Position numbers and translations under genes: made by a program. Shown here one piece after another: positions 28,484-37,056 of a DNA stretch of 64,000 nucleotides. Position 1 is the stretch's first letter. The number at the start of each line of letters is the position of its first letter. The DNA lies in assembly GCA_020634975.1 (NCBI GenBank), contig JACKAQ010000001.1, positions 2,666,001 to 2,730,000 of the forward strand. Reading direction: 5' to 3'. Under the pieces are notes generated by a model that worked only from the letters and a program-made list of their open reading frames with translations, was not told the DNA's origin and did not search any database. This DNA comes from JACKAQ01 sp020634975 [NCBI: Calditrichia bacterium]. Lineage in GTDB: Bacteria; Calditrichota; Calditrichia; RBG-13-44-9.

Positions 28484-30312
28484 AATGGCGTGTCAAAACA
28501 CGGTTGCGCCTGCTCAAACGGCGATTTCAGCAGGTGCTGGCCCGGAAAATTTCCACCCGGCTGATGCTCACTTATGTCGGTTTGGGCGTGGTGCCGTTGG
28601 TGCTCGTGAGCATTTTGCTCATTTCGCTAACGCAGGAAACCGTGCAAAATTACGTTTTCCAACTCAATCAGGAAACCGCCCGTCGCGCCAGCAACGAAAT
28701 TTATTTGTTCCTCAAAGATCCGCTGACCGTGCTGCAAACCACCTCGCTCACCCGCGATATTTACGAAATGGACGTGTTCCAGCAAAGCAGCCTCATCAAC
28801 CGGATTAAAGAAGCCAATCCCATTTTTCGCAAAATTTATGTGCTGAACGACAGTGGCTATGTGGTTGTTACTACTCAATTTGGCGAAGAAGCGCGCGATA
28901 TGCGCGACCAGCCGTTTTTTCTGGAAGAGCACGAGTTTTTCTCGGAAGTTTATTTCTCGCCATCACGTTTTCCGCTGATGACCATTGCCGAACCGATTTC
29001 CCGGTTTAACCAGCAGGTGGGCAAACTTGTTGCTGAAATCGATCTCAAAAGTATATGGACGCTGGTGGACAGCGTTACCATCGGCAACACCGGTTACGCG
29101 TTTTTGCTGAGCGCGGATGGTCAGGTGATCGCCCATCCGGACCGGGACAAAGTGTTCAATCGCGAAGATTATTCTGCGTACGATTTTTACCAAAATCTGA
29201 AATCTGGCGCAGCACAGCAAATTACCCACGATGTCAACGGCGAATCCGTCATTTTGGTGCATTCCGAAGTGCCGCGACTCGGCTGGAGCGTTTTGGTGGA
29301 ACAATCGCAGGAAGAGGCGTTCCAACTGGCCAGCCAAATGCAACGTAACGTGATGTATTTTACCACGTTAACCGTGCTGATTGCCATCATTTTGGGGATT
29401 TTTGGGGTGCGCCGTTTTGCCAAACCGTTGCTGGAACTGGTTCGCGGTGCCCGCGAATACGGCGCCGGAAATCTGGAACACAAAATCGATTTACCGACCC
29501 GCGACGAACTGGCGGAACTCGCCAGCGAATTTAACGCGATGGCCAATTCGCTAAAAGAAAATCAGCGGGAATTGCAGCGGATGGAGCGCCTGGCGGCACT
29601 CAGCCGTTTTGCCGCGCTGGTCAGCCACGAGGTGCGCAATCCGCTAAATTCGATGAACATCAATATGCAAATGCTCAAACGCACCATTTCCCGCCCGGAT
29701 ATGCCGGAAGAGCGCAAAATCAAATATCTGGATGTGATTTCGTCGGAGATCAACCGCATCAACGATTTGGTGACCAATTTTTTGACCATCGCCCGCCCGC
29801 CGGAACTCAATCCGGTGCGAACCGATATTCACGCCGTGCTTTCGGAAGTGATTTTGCTCCAAAAAACCCGCGCTGAAGCTGAGGGAATTGCCGTCAAAAC
29901 GCGATTTACGCGAAAAAAAGTGACCGGAATGTTCGATTACAATCAGTTGAAACAGGTGTTTCACAACATTTTTATCAACGCCATCGAAGCGATTCCCGAT
30001 ACGGGCATCATGCGCATCAACACGACTGTGAAAGATTTATCCGATGATGAAAATCAGCAATTTGTTGTAATTATTGAATTTAAGGATAGTGGGGAAGGTA
30101 TCCCTGAGGAAATTTTGCAGGAAGTGTTCGAATTTTATCACACCACCAAACGCTCCGGCACCGGGCTCGGTTTGGCGATTGCCCGGCAAATTATTCAGGG
30201 ACACAGCGGGAAAATTTATATCCGCAGCAAACCGGGTGTGGGGACGTCTGTTTTTCTGGAATTACCGATCGATCCGCCGGTGGAGCCGGAAAAGGATAAG
30301 GATGAAGGATAA
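28480..30312 (+). CDS. Membrane sensor histidine kinase with extracytoplasmic Cache-type domain
   Basis: The 610-residue kinase has TM1 (about 31-51), a periplasmic double-Cache-like domain (about 55-285; includes GNTGYAFLLSADGQVIAHPD), TM2 (about 290-310), HAMP (about 311-363), and HisKA with H383 in VSHEVRNPLNSM. The HATPase follows, with N-box IFINAIEAI, DSGEGIPEE and GTGLGLAIARQII. The PEKDKDEG tail is encoded by the first units of the heptad repeat. Translational coupling (ATGA overlap) with the binding-protein gene suggests that ligand-loaded protein signals through this kinase. No response regulator is adjacent. Confidence 0.9.
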   Translation: MKWRVKTRLRLLKRRFQQVLARKISTRLMLTYVGLGVVPLVLVSILLISLTQETVQNYVFQLNQETARRASNEIYLFLKDPLTVLQTTSLTRDIYEMDVFQQSSLINRIKEANPIFRKIYVLNDSGYVVVTTQFGEEARDMRDQPFFLEEHEFFSEVYFSPSRFPLMTIAEPISRFNQQVGKLVAEIDLKSIWTLVDSVTIGNTGYAFLLSADGQVIAHPDRDKVFNREDYSAYDFYQNLKSGAAQQITHDVNGESVILVHSEVPRLGWSVLVEQSQEEAFQLASQMQRNVMYFTTLTVLIAIILGIFGVRRFAKPLLELVRGAREYGAGNLEHKIDLPTRDELAELASEFNAMANSLKENQRELQRMERLAALSRFAALVSHEVRNPLNSMNINMQMLKRTISRPDMPEERKIKYLDVISSEINRINDLVTNFLTIARPPELNPVRTDIHAVLSEVILLQKTRAEAEGIAVKTRFTRKKVTGMFDYNQLKQVFHNIFINAIEAIPDTGIMRINTTVKDLSDDENQQFVVIIEFKDSGEGIPEEILQEVFEFYHTTKRSGTGLGLAIARQIIQGHSGKIYIRSKPGVGTSVFLELPIDPPVEPEKDKDEG

Positions 30313-30411
30313 AGGATGAAGGATGAAGGATGAAGGATAAAGGATGAAGGATGAAGGATAAAGGATAAGGAATGAATATTAATTGTCGTGGCGCAGCGCT
30401 GACCCGCCCAA
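30291..30411 (+). repeat. Composite intergenic repeat: heptad GGATGAA/GGATAAA array plus GC-rich motif (copy 2)
   Basis: From 30291 to 30370 there are about eleven head-to-tail imperfect heptads (GGATGAA, GGATAAA, GGATAAG). The stop codon TAA of the kinase gene (30310-30312) is inside the array. A 22-base GC-rich motif follows at 30390-30411. It differs from the minus strand at 1784-1763 at only about four positions. Order and orientation relative to the preceding gene are the same in both copies. Confidence 0.75.
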
Positions 30412-30433
30412 TCGCCATTGCGCCAAAAAACAA

Positions 30434-31027
30434 TCAAAATGAAAACCGCACGCCAACGCTATTGCTGGAAATTTCCACCCGTTGCAATATCGCATTCAAT
30501 TTCCGGTTGTTGCGCGTGTGGAAAAAATAATACACCACATCAAACGCCAGTAAAAAACTCCCCTGCAAAATTATCGCAGCGCCGTAGCCCTGCAGCCGTT
30601 CGCCCTCGCGGGTGATATCGTTGCCGCGATTGACGAGGTAAACGCCGGTCATGATGTATGCTGCATCCAGCCCGGTGTTGAGCAGCAGCAATTTCTCGAT
30701 GCCGCGCTGTTTGTCGATGGCATCCGCCAGCGAAAGATTGTGCAGCGAATGGCGGGCGCGCCAATAGCCGAGTCCGGCAATGCCCAGATTCACGGCGTTC
30801 CACATCAGCGTCATTTCGTGAAAATATCTGTCGCGGCCGTCGCTGGCGCGATACTGGATTCCCGCTGCGGCCATATTTGCCAACGACCAGCCACTCAAAA
30901 TCTGCATCGCCCTTCGATTGATTTGGTTGTGGCGTTCGCCGTATCCGATGAGTTCATTTTGCGCAAAAAGCGGATTCGCCGCCAAGCCAACGAATAGCAT
31001 CGCAAACAGAAATTTTCGCATGTACAT
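30434..31027 (-). CDS. Unknown multi-helix membrane protein with signal peptide
   Basis: From the ATG at 31027 (or 31021, better spaced from GGA) the protein has about 197 residues. It begins with RKFLFAMLFVGLAANPLFAQ, a signal peptide ending in AQ, and then has four or so moderately hydrophobic helices (near ILSGWSLANMAAAG, LMWNAVNLGIAGLGYW, LLLNTGLDAAYIMTGVYLV and GAAIILQGSFLLAFDVVYYFF). It ends with a beta-like GVRFSF. The sequence resembles uncharacterised proteins of FCB-group bacteria; I cannot assign a function. It converges with the kinase gene and is divergent from the next gene. Confidence 0.6.
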   Translation of the reverse strand: MYMRKFLFAMLFVGLAANPLFAQNELIGYGERHNQINRRAMQILSGWSLANMAAAGIQYRASDGRDRYFHEMTLMWNAVNLGIAGLGYWRARHSLHNLSLADAIDKQRGIEKLLLLNTGLDAAYIMTGVYLVNRGNDITREGERLQGYGAAIILQGSFLLAFDVVYYFFHTRNNRKLNAILQRVEISSNSVGVRFSF

Positions 31028-31118
31028 GTTCCATTTTTTGAGGGCAAATATATCTACTTTTTGGGTGCGAATCAACCGGCAGCTGATTCATTTGCCCGTT
31101 GTCGTAAGACTTCATCCG

Positions 31119-31159
31119 TTGACATTTCGAATAATATCTTTTATATTCACAAGCTGTGA
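31119..31159 (+). promoter_or_regulatory. Strong sigma-70-type promoter with overlapping palindrome
   Basis: TTGACA (31119-31124), a 17-base spacer and TATATT (31142-31147) form a near-consensus promoter before the gene at 31204. A palindrome, TCACA-AGC-TGTGA (31147-31159), overlaps the predicted start of transcription and could be an operator. Confidence 0.7.
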
Positions 31160-31203
31160 AACAACTATCAAACGGTGTTACCGATATTTAGAAGGAGATC
31201 ATA

Positions 31204-33051
31204 TTGAAATCTCGGTTGCTGATCGTACTGATCTGCGGGTTGTGGGTGACTGGATTTTCCCAGACAACGGGTGAGGCAAACCTTTTCCGAAGCGGGATGG
31301 ATGCGTATAAATCCGGCAATTTTACCAATGCGCAAAGCACCTTTTTGCGGGCGTTACAGGAATACCCGAACGGGCAACTGGTAACCAGCATGCGCTATAT
31401 GCTGGCGCGTTCGTATTATCAAATGAACGATTTTTCCCGCACGGAAATTGTCGCGAAATTCTTTTTTAGCAAACATCCGGAAAGCTCATATCTGGACGAT
31501 ATGCACCAATTGCTCGGCAACTCGTTTTACAAACAGCGCAATTACGAAGCCGCGATTGACGAGTGGGTTTGGGTGATGGGCAACAGCAAAGATCCCCGGT
31601 TAAAGCAAGTCACCGGTGATTATATTTTTGACACAATGAACAGCTTTTTTACGATTTCGCAAATTGAGCAAATTCGTGTCAAACATCAGAACCCGTTTTT
31701 GGATGGCGTTGCCCAGGTGGCCATCGGGCGTAAATTGCTGGTCGCAGGGGAAAACAGCCGCGCGAAATCCGTGTTGAGTGGATTTTTGCAATCACAACCG
31801 GATCATGCATACGCCGGCAAAGCCCGCGAACTGCTCGGCGCTCCCGTTTCGGGCAGCAGCAGTGGTAGCCGCACGTTTTTGTATCTGCAGGATACGGATG
31901 CCAACACAAAAGATGTTTCCGAAGCGCTGGCTTTGGGCATGCAATATGCGCTGGATGAATATCGCCAGCGGAATCCCGGCAGCGATGTCGGTCTGAAAAT
32001 TCAGGACATTTCGCCATCAGTGTACAATGCGGTTTCGGCATACAAAGAATCGATAATCACCAGTGCGCCGGTTGCGGTTGTCAGCCCGGTGGATGTGGAT
32101 CAAACCGCTGCATTGGCTGCGCTGGCAGCCTACGAAGAACGCCCGTTTATCGCGCCGCTCAGCTCGCAAACCGGACTGGCGGAACTCAATAAATTTGTAT
32201 TTCAGATTAACCCGGATGCCCGCAGCAAAGGGCAATTTTTTGGAAGTTATGCCGCGCAATCGTTGCAGTTAAAGCGTTTGGCGGTGTTGGCACCTGCCAA
32301 CCAGTATGGCGAAACCTTTGTCCAAAATTTTGTAGAAGCTGCGCAGGGCGAAGGTGCATCGGTGGAATCCATCCAGTGGTATTACGAAGATACCGAGGAT
32401 TTTAACGCACAGTTCCGGGCCGTTTGGCGGAAAGGGATTTTTCTCGCGTTCCGCGATTCGCTGCTCGGTGCGGAACCGGATGCCAGCCAGGGCAAAATTG
32501 ATCGCGAATATCGGGCGTATCTGGAACGCACATTCCAGCCGCGCCGTCCCGGTTTCCCGGTTGATTCTACCGATGTGGCGTCCACCGGTCTGGACGGATT
32601 GCTGATTGTGATTCGATCCCCGGAATTTATCCCGTTTCTGGCGCCGCAATTGGCGTTCAACAATATCAAAGCCACGCTGCTCGGTAACGAGGGCTGGAAC
32701 GATGTGCAGCAGCTTCGCAAATTCCGGGATTATCTGGAAGGGATGGTGTTTATTTCACCCGGCTATTTCGACCCGGAATCTTCCAATTACCGGTTGTTTA
32801 TGAACCGCTTCCGCAACGCCATGAAAGCCACGCCGGAACGGTTTCACCTGCTCGGTTACGATACCATGAAATGGATGCTCGACAATTATTCGCCGGGCAT
32901 TTCAAGCAAGGATTACCGCGACCGTCTGGAAAAATCGCGGTTGTATCAGGGATTGATGCAGAGTATCCAGTTTGGCAGTAAGCCGAGGGTAAACAGCAAG
33001 TTATCTGTGCTAAAATTGAACTACGGGCAGGTGATTCCGATCAGTTTTTGA
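31204..33051 (+). CDS. TPR plus type-1 periplasmic-binding-fold protein (LpoA-like architecture)
   Basis: The 615-residue exported protein has a signal peptide (LLIVLICGLWVTGFSQ). TPR-like repeats (about 20-205) include FRSGMDAYKSGNFTNAQSTFLRALQEYP in YbgF style. After a Ser/Gly-rich joint comes a two-lobed type-1 periplasmic-binding fold (about 220-600; VVSPVDVDQTAALAALAAYEERPFIAPLSSQ, LAVLAPANQYGETFV). This architecture resembles LpoA/LppC activators of penicillin-binding proteins and LivJ-type receptors. There is no lipobox. Start is TTG at 31204 behind AGAAGGAGAT. Both a near-consensus promoter and a terminator bracket it, so it is monocistronic. Ligand or partner unknown. Confidence 0.75.
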   Translation: MKSRLLIVLICGLWVTGFSQTTGEANLFRSGMDAYKSGNFTNAQSTFLRALQEYPNGQLVTSMRYMLARSYYQMNDFSRTEIVAKFFFSKHPESSYLDDMHQLLGNSFYKQRNYEAAIDEWVWVMGNSKDPRLKQVTGDYIFDTMNSFFTISQIEQIRVKHQNPFLDGVAQVAIGRKLLVAGENSRAKSVLSGFLQSQPDHAYAGKARELLGAPVSGSSSGSRTFLYLQDTDANTKDVSEALALGMQYALDEYRQRNPGSDVGLKIQDISPSVYNAVSAYKESIITSAPVAVVSPVDVDQTAALAALAAYEERPFIAPLSSQTGLAELNKFVFQINPDARSKGQFFGSYAAQSLQLKRLAVLAPANQYGETFVQNFVEAAQGEGASVESIQWYYEDTEDFNAQFRAVWRKGIFLAFRDSLLGAEPDASQGKIDREYRAYLERTFQPRRPGFPVDSTDVASTGLDGLLIVIRSPEFIPFLAPQLAFNNIKATLLGNEGWNDVQQLRKFRDYLEGMVFISPGYFDPESSNYRLFMNRFRNAMKATPERFHLLGYDTMKWMLDNYSPGISSKDYRDRLEKSRLYQGLMQSIQFGSKPRVNSKLSVLKLNYGQVIPISF

Positions 33052-33080
33052 GGAATAAAATATAAAGTAGAATAAAAAAA

Positions 33081-33109
33081 GCCGCATCAATTGACGCGGC
33101 TTTTTTTTT
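33081..33109 (+). terminator. Intrinsic terminator
   Basis: GCCGC...GCGGC stem (33081-33085 and 33096-33100) around ATCAATTGAC, followed by nine Ts (33101-33109), 30 bases after the preceding stop. The A-run on the 5' side could let it also act for the converging gene. Confidence 0.9.
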
Positions 33110-33135
33110 GTAAAAACATGTGTTTTCTGTTTTAC

Positions 33136-34014
33136 TTACAGGAACGAATAGGTCAACCCGGCGGCCAGCACCTGTTTCAACTGGCGTTTCGGGGAGATGT
33201 CCTTATCGTAAAACAACTGCAGGTTGAAGCTGACAGCAATCAGTTTGGACACTTTTGCTGAGAGCATATTGTCCCAACGCACGTCAATTTCATCGGCTGC
33301 GGAAAATGCTGAAAACATTTCCAGTTTGAAGGTGTAGAGAATGTTTTCGCTTACTTTGCGGGAATAATCAGAAACGGATTCCATACCAACTTCCGAACGC
33401 ACTTTCTCAAGTTCAGGTGTATCGGGGTCGTCGCTGTATGCCGGAGCGAACGTTTCGTCTGTCGCAACAGTTTGTTTGAAGGCCAAACCGAGGCGGGTCT
33501 GGAATTCCGGGATCGGCTTGATCGCGATACCAAAGCTTTCGGTAAAAAAGCCGGGATTGAGGAATTTGGAGATTTCCTTTTTTTCTTCGTTGCCGTTGGC
33601 GTCTTCGCTGAAGGTGTAGCTGCTGGTTACTTGGCTGATGCCGGTAACGGCAACATAGGGATTGATTAACGTGCCCAGTTTGTAAGCCATCACGCTCTCC
33701 AGACGAATTTCGTCTGCGGATTTGCGGGAAGACTGGTCAGCGATTTTGGTTTGTCCATAGGAAATTTTGGCTGCGTTGCTCCAGTTGATCTTTTCCTGAT
33801 CGTTGACGGCTTTGCCGTTAATATCCAGTTGCCAGTTCCAATTGTCGTCGCCGCCGGCACTCCAATTGCTCAATGAGGTTTGGGTAAAATTCAGGTTTCC
33901 GACCAGGCTTTCTGTCCAGCCGAATTTCGGTGCTTCTTTTTCCGCTTCCTGCGCAATTGCCGAAGCTGTTAAAATTACTGCGGTTAACAACATCCAACTC
34001 ACATACTTCTTCAT
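33136..34014 (-). CDS. DUF3078-type outer-membrane protein
   Basis: The 292-residue protein starts with the signal peptide KKYVSWMLLTAVILTASAIAQ. It then has the DUF3078 opening (WTESLVGNLNFTQTSLSNWSAGGDDNWNWQLDINGKA), in which the SLSNWSAGG motif is characteristic. Alternating strands follow, ending in AAGLTYSFL with a terminal aromatic-hydrophobic residue, as expected of a beta-barrel. A GGAGGC site precedes the ATG. The family is common in FCB-group genomes and lacks a known function. Confidence 0.85.
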   Translation of the reverse strand: MKKYVSWMLLTAVILTASAIAQEAEKEAPKFGWTESLVGNLNFTQTSLSNWSAGGDDNWNWQLDINGKAVNDQEKINWSNAAKISYGQTKIADQSSRKSADEIRLESVMAYKLGTLINPYVAVTGISQVTSSYTFSEDANGNEEKKEISKFLNPGFFTESFGIAIKPIPEFQTRLGLAFKQTVATDETFAPAYSDDPDTPELEKVRSEVGMESVSDYSRKVSENILYTFKLEMFSAFSAADEIDVRWDNMLSAKVSKLIAVSFNLQLFYDKDISPKRQLKQVLAAGLTYSFL

Positions 34015-34102
34015 GGTTAATGCCTCCTAAATAATTGTAAATATAAGATTTAAAGATATAGAAAATTTTAAGTTCCCAAACAGGATAATACTATTTTACA
34101 TA

Positions 34103-34136
34103 ACAGTGCCCTCACCAGAATTGATGAAGGCACTGT
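34103..34136 (-). terminator. Hairpin after the OmpA gene, probable terminator
   Basis: ACAGTGCC (34103-34110) pairs perfectly with GGCACTGT (34129-34136); the T-run is weak on both strands. It lies 38 bases after the OmpA stop. Confidence 0.45.
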
Positions 34137-34173
34137 GTGTATTTTCAATATTTTGAGATTCTGTTGTTACGGT

Positions 34174-35694
34174 TTACTTCGTGCGAACAAATTCGATACG
34201 GCGATTCTGCCGGCGGCCTTCCGGTGTGCTGTTATCAGCAACCGGACTTTGCGGGCCAAAGCCTTTGGCAGTAATGCGATTTGCTGCAATACCTTTCTGG
34301 ACCAGATAATCTCTCACAGCAACAGCGCGGCGCTCGGAAAGGAGCATGTTTGCGGAATTGCTGCCGGTGTTATCGGTGTAGCCCTGAATTTGCACTTCCA
34401 TATCCGGATATGCTTTCAGAGTTTGATAGGCTTTTTCCAAAATTTCTTCGGATTCTGCGGTAATTGCTGCTTTACCGCTGGCGAAAACAATACCTTCCAG
34501 CGTAATTTTGCCACCAACTTCGGTAACTTCCAGAATTACGTCGTCATCTTTGTTGGTCGGGTTGGTACCGCGACGCACTTCGTCACCGTCGTTTACGCTG
34601 CCGTTGTCGGTATCCATTGCCAACGGGTTGCTTTTGTATTTGTTCACTTCGTCGCCGTCGCTCAAACCGTCTTTGTCGCTGTCAGTAGCCATCGGGTCGG
34701 TTTTGTGCGTGTTCACTTCTGCGCCGTCGCTCAGTCCGTCACCATCGGTGTCGGCTTTGGTCGGGTTGGTTTTGTGCGACATCAATTCGTCTTTGTCGTT
34801 CAGCCCGTCGCCATCGGTGTCGGCTTTGGTTGCATCGGTGTTGTGAGTCATCACTTCTGCTTTGTCATCAAGTCCGTCACCATCGGTGTCGGCTTTGGTC
34901 GGGTCGGTTTTGTGGGTTTTGGCTTCTGCGCCGTCGTTCAGTCCGTCACCATCTGTATCCATTTCCAACGGGTTGGATTTGGTTTCGAGAAATTCTTCGC
35001 CATCGTTCAGACCATCGCCATCGGTGTCGGCGACGTTGTATTTGGTGCCAAGTTTTTTCTCGTCGCGATTGGTGAGTCCGTCACCATCTGGATCGGCATC
35101 CCAATCAAATCCGGTCATTGTTAAACCAACATGCAGATTCAAAAAGCCATCGTTGGATGCGTCTTTTTCGATGCCGTTCAGTACGTCGGAAAATACATAG
35201 TTATAACCGCCGCTAACTTCTAACGATGTGTTATCATCTATTTTGAACTGGACACCAACACCAAACGGTGCATACGGTTCCCAGCCTTCTGCTTCAACAC
35301 CGGCAGTGGCGTTCGCCGGGAATTTTTCGATGATGTATTTTGCAGTACCCAGACCGCCGTAAACATAGGGGCTCCAATATTCTTTTACGAACGGGCGAAC
35401 CAACAGGCGAACATCAAACGGACGTACGGTGGTGGTGTTGCCTTCGATGCCAACCAATTTTGAGCTGAGACCGGCGCTAAATTCACCTTCAATCACGTTC
35501 GAAAAACTGTGGCGCAAGAAAGCCCGGAAGCTCAGTCCGCCTTCTTCATCCCATCCGCCGCCGTCGTCGGAATAGCCGTAGGATTGTCCGAAACCCATAC
35601 CGCCACCCAATTGATTGGCGCGGAACTGCCCAAAAACTCCCGTCGAAACTACGAGGGAAAAAACAGCTAAAATAGCCATGTAACGCTTCAACAT
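34174..35694 (-). CDS. OmpA-family protein with barrel domain and type-3 calcium-binding repeats
   Basis: The 506-residue protein has a signal peptide (about 1-22), an eight-strand-type barrel region (about 25-195), and about eight repeats of roughly 23 residues built on DTDGDGLNDGAE-x-x-x-x-K-T-x-P (about 198-375), which are thrombospondin type-3 calcium-binding units. The C-terminal OmpA domain (about 385-506) has GYTDNTGSNSANMLLSERRA and NRRIEFV, which bind peptidoglycan. It anchors the outer membrane to the cell wall with a rigid calcium-stabilised rod between. AAAGGAG precedes the ATG. It is probably abundant and monocistronic. Confidence 0.93.
   Translation of the reverse strand: MLKRYMAILAVFSLVVSTGVFGQFRANQLGGGMGFGQSYGYSDDGGGWDEEGGLSFRAFLRHSFSNVIEGEFSAGLSSKLVGIEGNTTTVRPFDVRLLVRPFVKEYWSPYVYGGLGTAKYIIEKFPANATAGVEAEGWEPYAPFGVGVQFKIDDNTSLEVSGGYNYVFSDVLNGIEKDASNDGFLNLHVGLTMTGFDWDADPDGDGLTNRDEKKLGTKYNVADTDGDGLNDGEEFLETKSNPLEMDTDGDGLNDGAEAKTHKTDPTKADTDGDGLDDKAEVMTHNTDATKADTDGDGLNDKDELMSHKTNPTKADTDGDGLSDGAEVNTHKTDPMATDSDKDGLSDGDEVNKYKSNPLAMDTDNGSVNDGDEVRRGTNPTNKDDDVILEVTEVGGKITLEGIVFASGKAAITAESEEILEKAYQTLKAYPDMEVQIQGYTDNTGSNSANMLLSERRAVAVRDYLVQKGIAANRITAKGFGPQSPVADNSTPEGRRQNRRIEFVRTK
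34590..35095 (-). repeat. In-frame 69-bp tandem repeats encoding type-3 units
   Basis: About eight imperfect copies of a 69-base unit (for example around 34735-34800, 34805-34870 and 34870-34940) share the stretch that encodes ADTDGDGL. They lie inside the OmpA gene and keep frame. Confidence 0.8.
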
Positions 35695-36035
35695 ATCGTC
35701 TCCTTTAATGTTAGGTCAAATTAGATTGTTCACAATATTTATTGCTGTTCATGAAATCCCTCCCTTACAGAACCTTTCCATATTCAAAGTATATGCCGGA
35801 AATGTCTATCAACTCATCACGTCTCCTTTTTTATATTGCTAAACACTTTAAGTGTTTGATAATTTTCGATTTAGGTGTCACGTAAATGTTTGTTGATTTT
35901 GTTTTGAAATGGATGCCCGAAAACGTTAGCCGGGTTATATTGCCCATATTACGGGCAGGTTTGTGTCAAATAACCCAGTATCATGGTTGAGTTGAGATAA
36001 TGGTTCGAAATGATATTTGGCTGATATATTAGCAT
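35695..36035. other. Intergenic region, no gene; palindrome
   Basis: This 341-base AT-rich region upstream of the OmpA gene holds a palindrome AAACACTT-T-AAGTGTTT (35841-35857), a possible operator. A small TGCCC/GGGCA hairpin lies near 35939-35955. No open frame or clear promoter was recognised. Confidence 0.5.
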
Positions 36036-36368
36036 TCATTGCTGTACCGGCAGGTTTGGATCATCGGAAATTGATTCATTCGGAAGCGTGCCGGTATCGG
36101 GCAAAGCGGTAGTTGGTTTCGGCTGGTTTTCCAATGCCAAAATCTTTTTGCGCTGTCGCGATAATTCGAGCCGCTGTTTGATAAGCGTTGGCAAAATGCC
36201 CAGAAACCCGACCAGAATACCAATGCCGAGTGTCATCAATAGCACCAGCGCCAGCGAGCTTTCGAATTCGAGAAACAGCAGCGAAACGGTTACCATTATG
36301 GCATTCTGCAATGCAAACGTTACCGCAATAATAGCGATGATAACGGCTAAAATCAAAAAAATCGGCAT
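36036..36368 (-). CDS. LapA-domain (DUF1049) small membrane protein
   Basis: The 110-residue protein has two transmembrane segments (about 3-22 and 38-60) with the LapA pattern FALQNAIMVTVSLLFLEFESSLALVLLMTLGIGILVGFL, then a basic coiled stretch (KQRLELSRQRKKILALE) and a proline-rich disordered tail. LapA-type proteins (LapA/YciS) assist lipopolysaccharide assembly in some bacteria. It appears isolated, with about 160 bases before the next gene. Confidence 0.75.
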   Translation of the reverse strand: MPIFLILAVIIAIIAVTFALQNAIMVTVSLLFLEFESSLALVLLMTLGIGILVGFLGILPTLIKQRLELSRQRKKILALENQPKPTTALPDTGTLPNESISDDPNLPVQQ

Positions 36369-36528
36369 TTAATTTTGATCGTATTTTGGTTTCCAGTTTA
36401 GTTAAAACCGGCTGCAAAGCCAGCTAACCCATACAGCTTCACAATATACACATTTTTTATAAAACACTAAATAGATGAAAAAAAATAGTAGCAATGTTGG
36501 GCAATAGTGCCATTTGGGGTGTTCTAAT

Positions 36529-37044
36529 TTATTTTTTGCCGCGCAATAACAGACGGGAACCATAGCGCAGCAGCAGAAAAATGAGGATCATGCCAATAAG
36601 CAATGACCCGATGGAGCCGCCGAAAAATAGCCAGATCCGTAGTTGCATCAATAAAAATGAAACGATGAATGTAACGGCGAGCAGCAGCATTAATCCGCGC
36701 AGCCGGTCGAAGCCGGGCAGATAATCGAAATTGACGTTCCGGCGCATCAGTGCCAGTGTAACGATCATCGAAATGATTGGCAAAAAGTAGATAAGCGCGT
36801 TTACTTCCAACAGATTGCTGCGCAGAAAAAACAGCGAATACGCCGTGAGCACCGCCGCAAATATCCCCGGCACGCAGGACAGATAAACGATGGTTGCCAG
36901 TACAAAATTGTGCGGACGCGTCATTGTTTTTGCCGGTCCAAGCCAACGAGTGTAAATAAATGAAAATATTGGAATTACAATTAGTATTCCCGCAAGATAC
37001 GGGGCGAAAATATCCAGCCGGCTGATCAATTCTGCAATGCTCAT
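36529..37044 (-). CDS. Unknown integral membrane protein, about five TM helices
   Basis: The 171-residue protein is mostly hydrophobic, with helices near 14-32, 47-69, 80-97, 115-134 and 139-160, and a basic C-terminus (RYGSRLLLRGKK) that should face the cytoplasm. No family was recognised. It lies 12 bases after the HerA-like ATPase gene on the same strand and is very likely cotranscribed, which hints that it may be a membrane partner of that ATPase. Confidence 0.7.
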   Translation of the reverse strand: MSIAELISRLDIFAPYLAGILIVIPIFSFIYTRWLGPAKTMTRPHNFVLATIVYLSCVPGIFAAVLTAYSLFFLRSNLLEVNALIYFLPIISMIVTLALMRRNVNFDYLPGFDRLRGLMLLLAVTFIVSFLLMQLRIWLFFGGSIGSLLIGMILIFLLLRYGSRLLLRGKK

Positions 37045-37056
37045 GGGTTCCCCGTT

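Noticed and set aside
30291-30370. CRISPR-like array
   Set aside because: Seven-base units without spacers; a short tandem repeat, not a CRISPR.
34135-35124. Plus-strand frame of 329 codons across the OmpA gene
   Set aside because: It is the antisense shadow of the type-3 repeats; repetitive, low-complexity product, no ribosome site.
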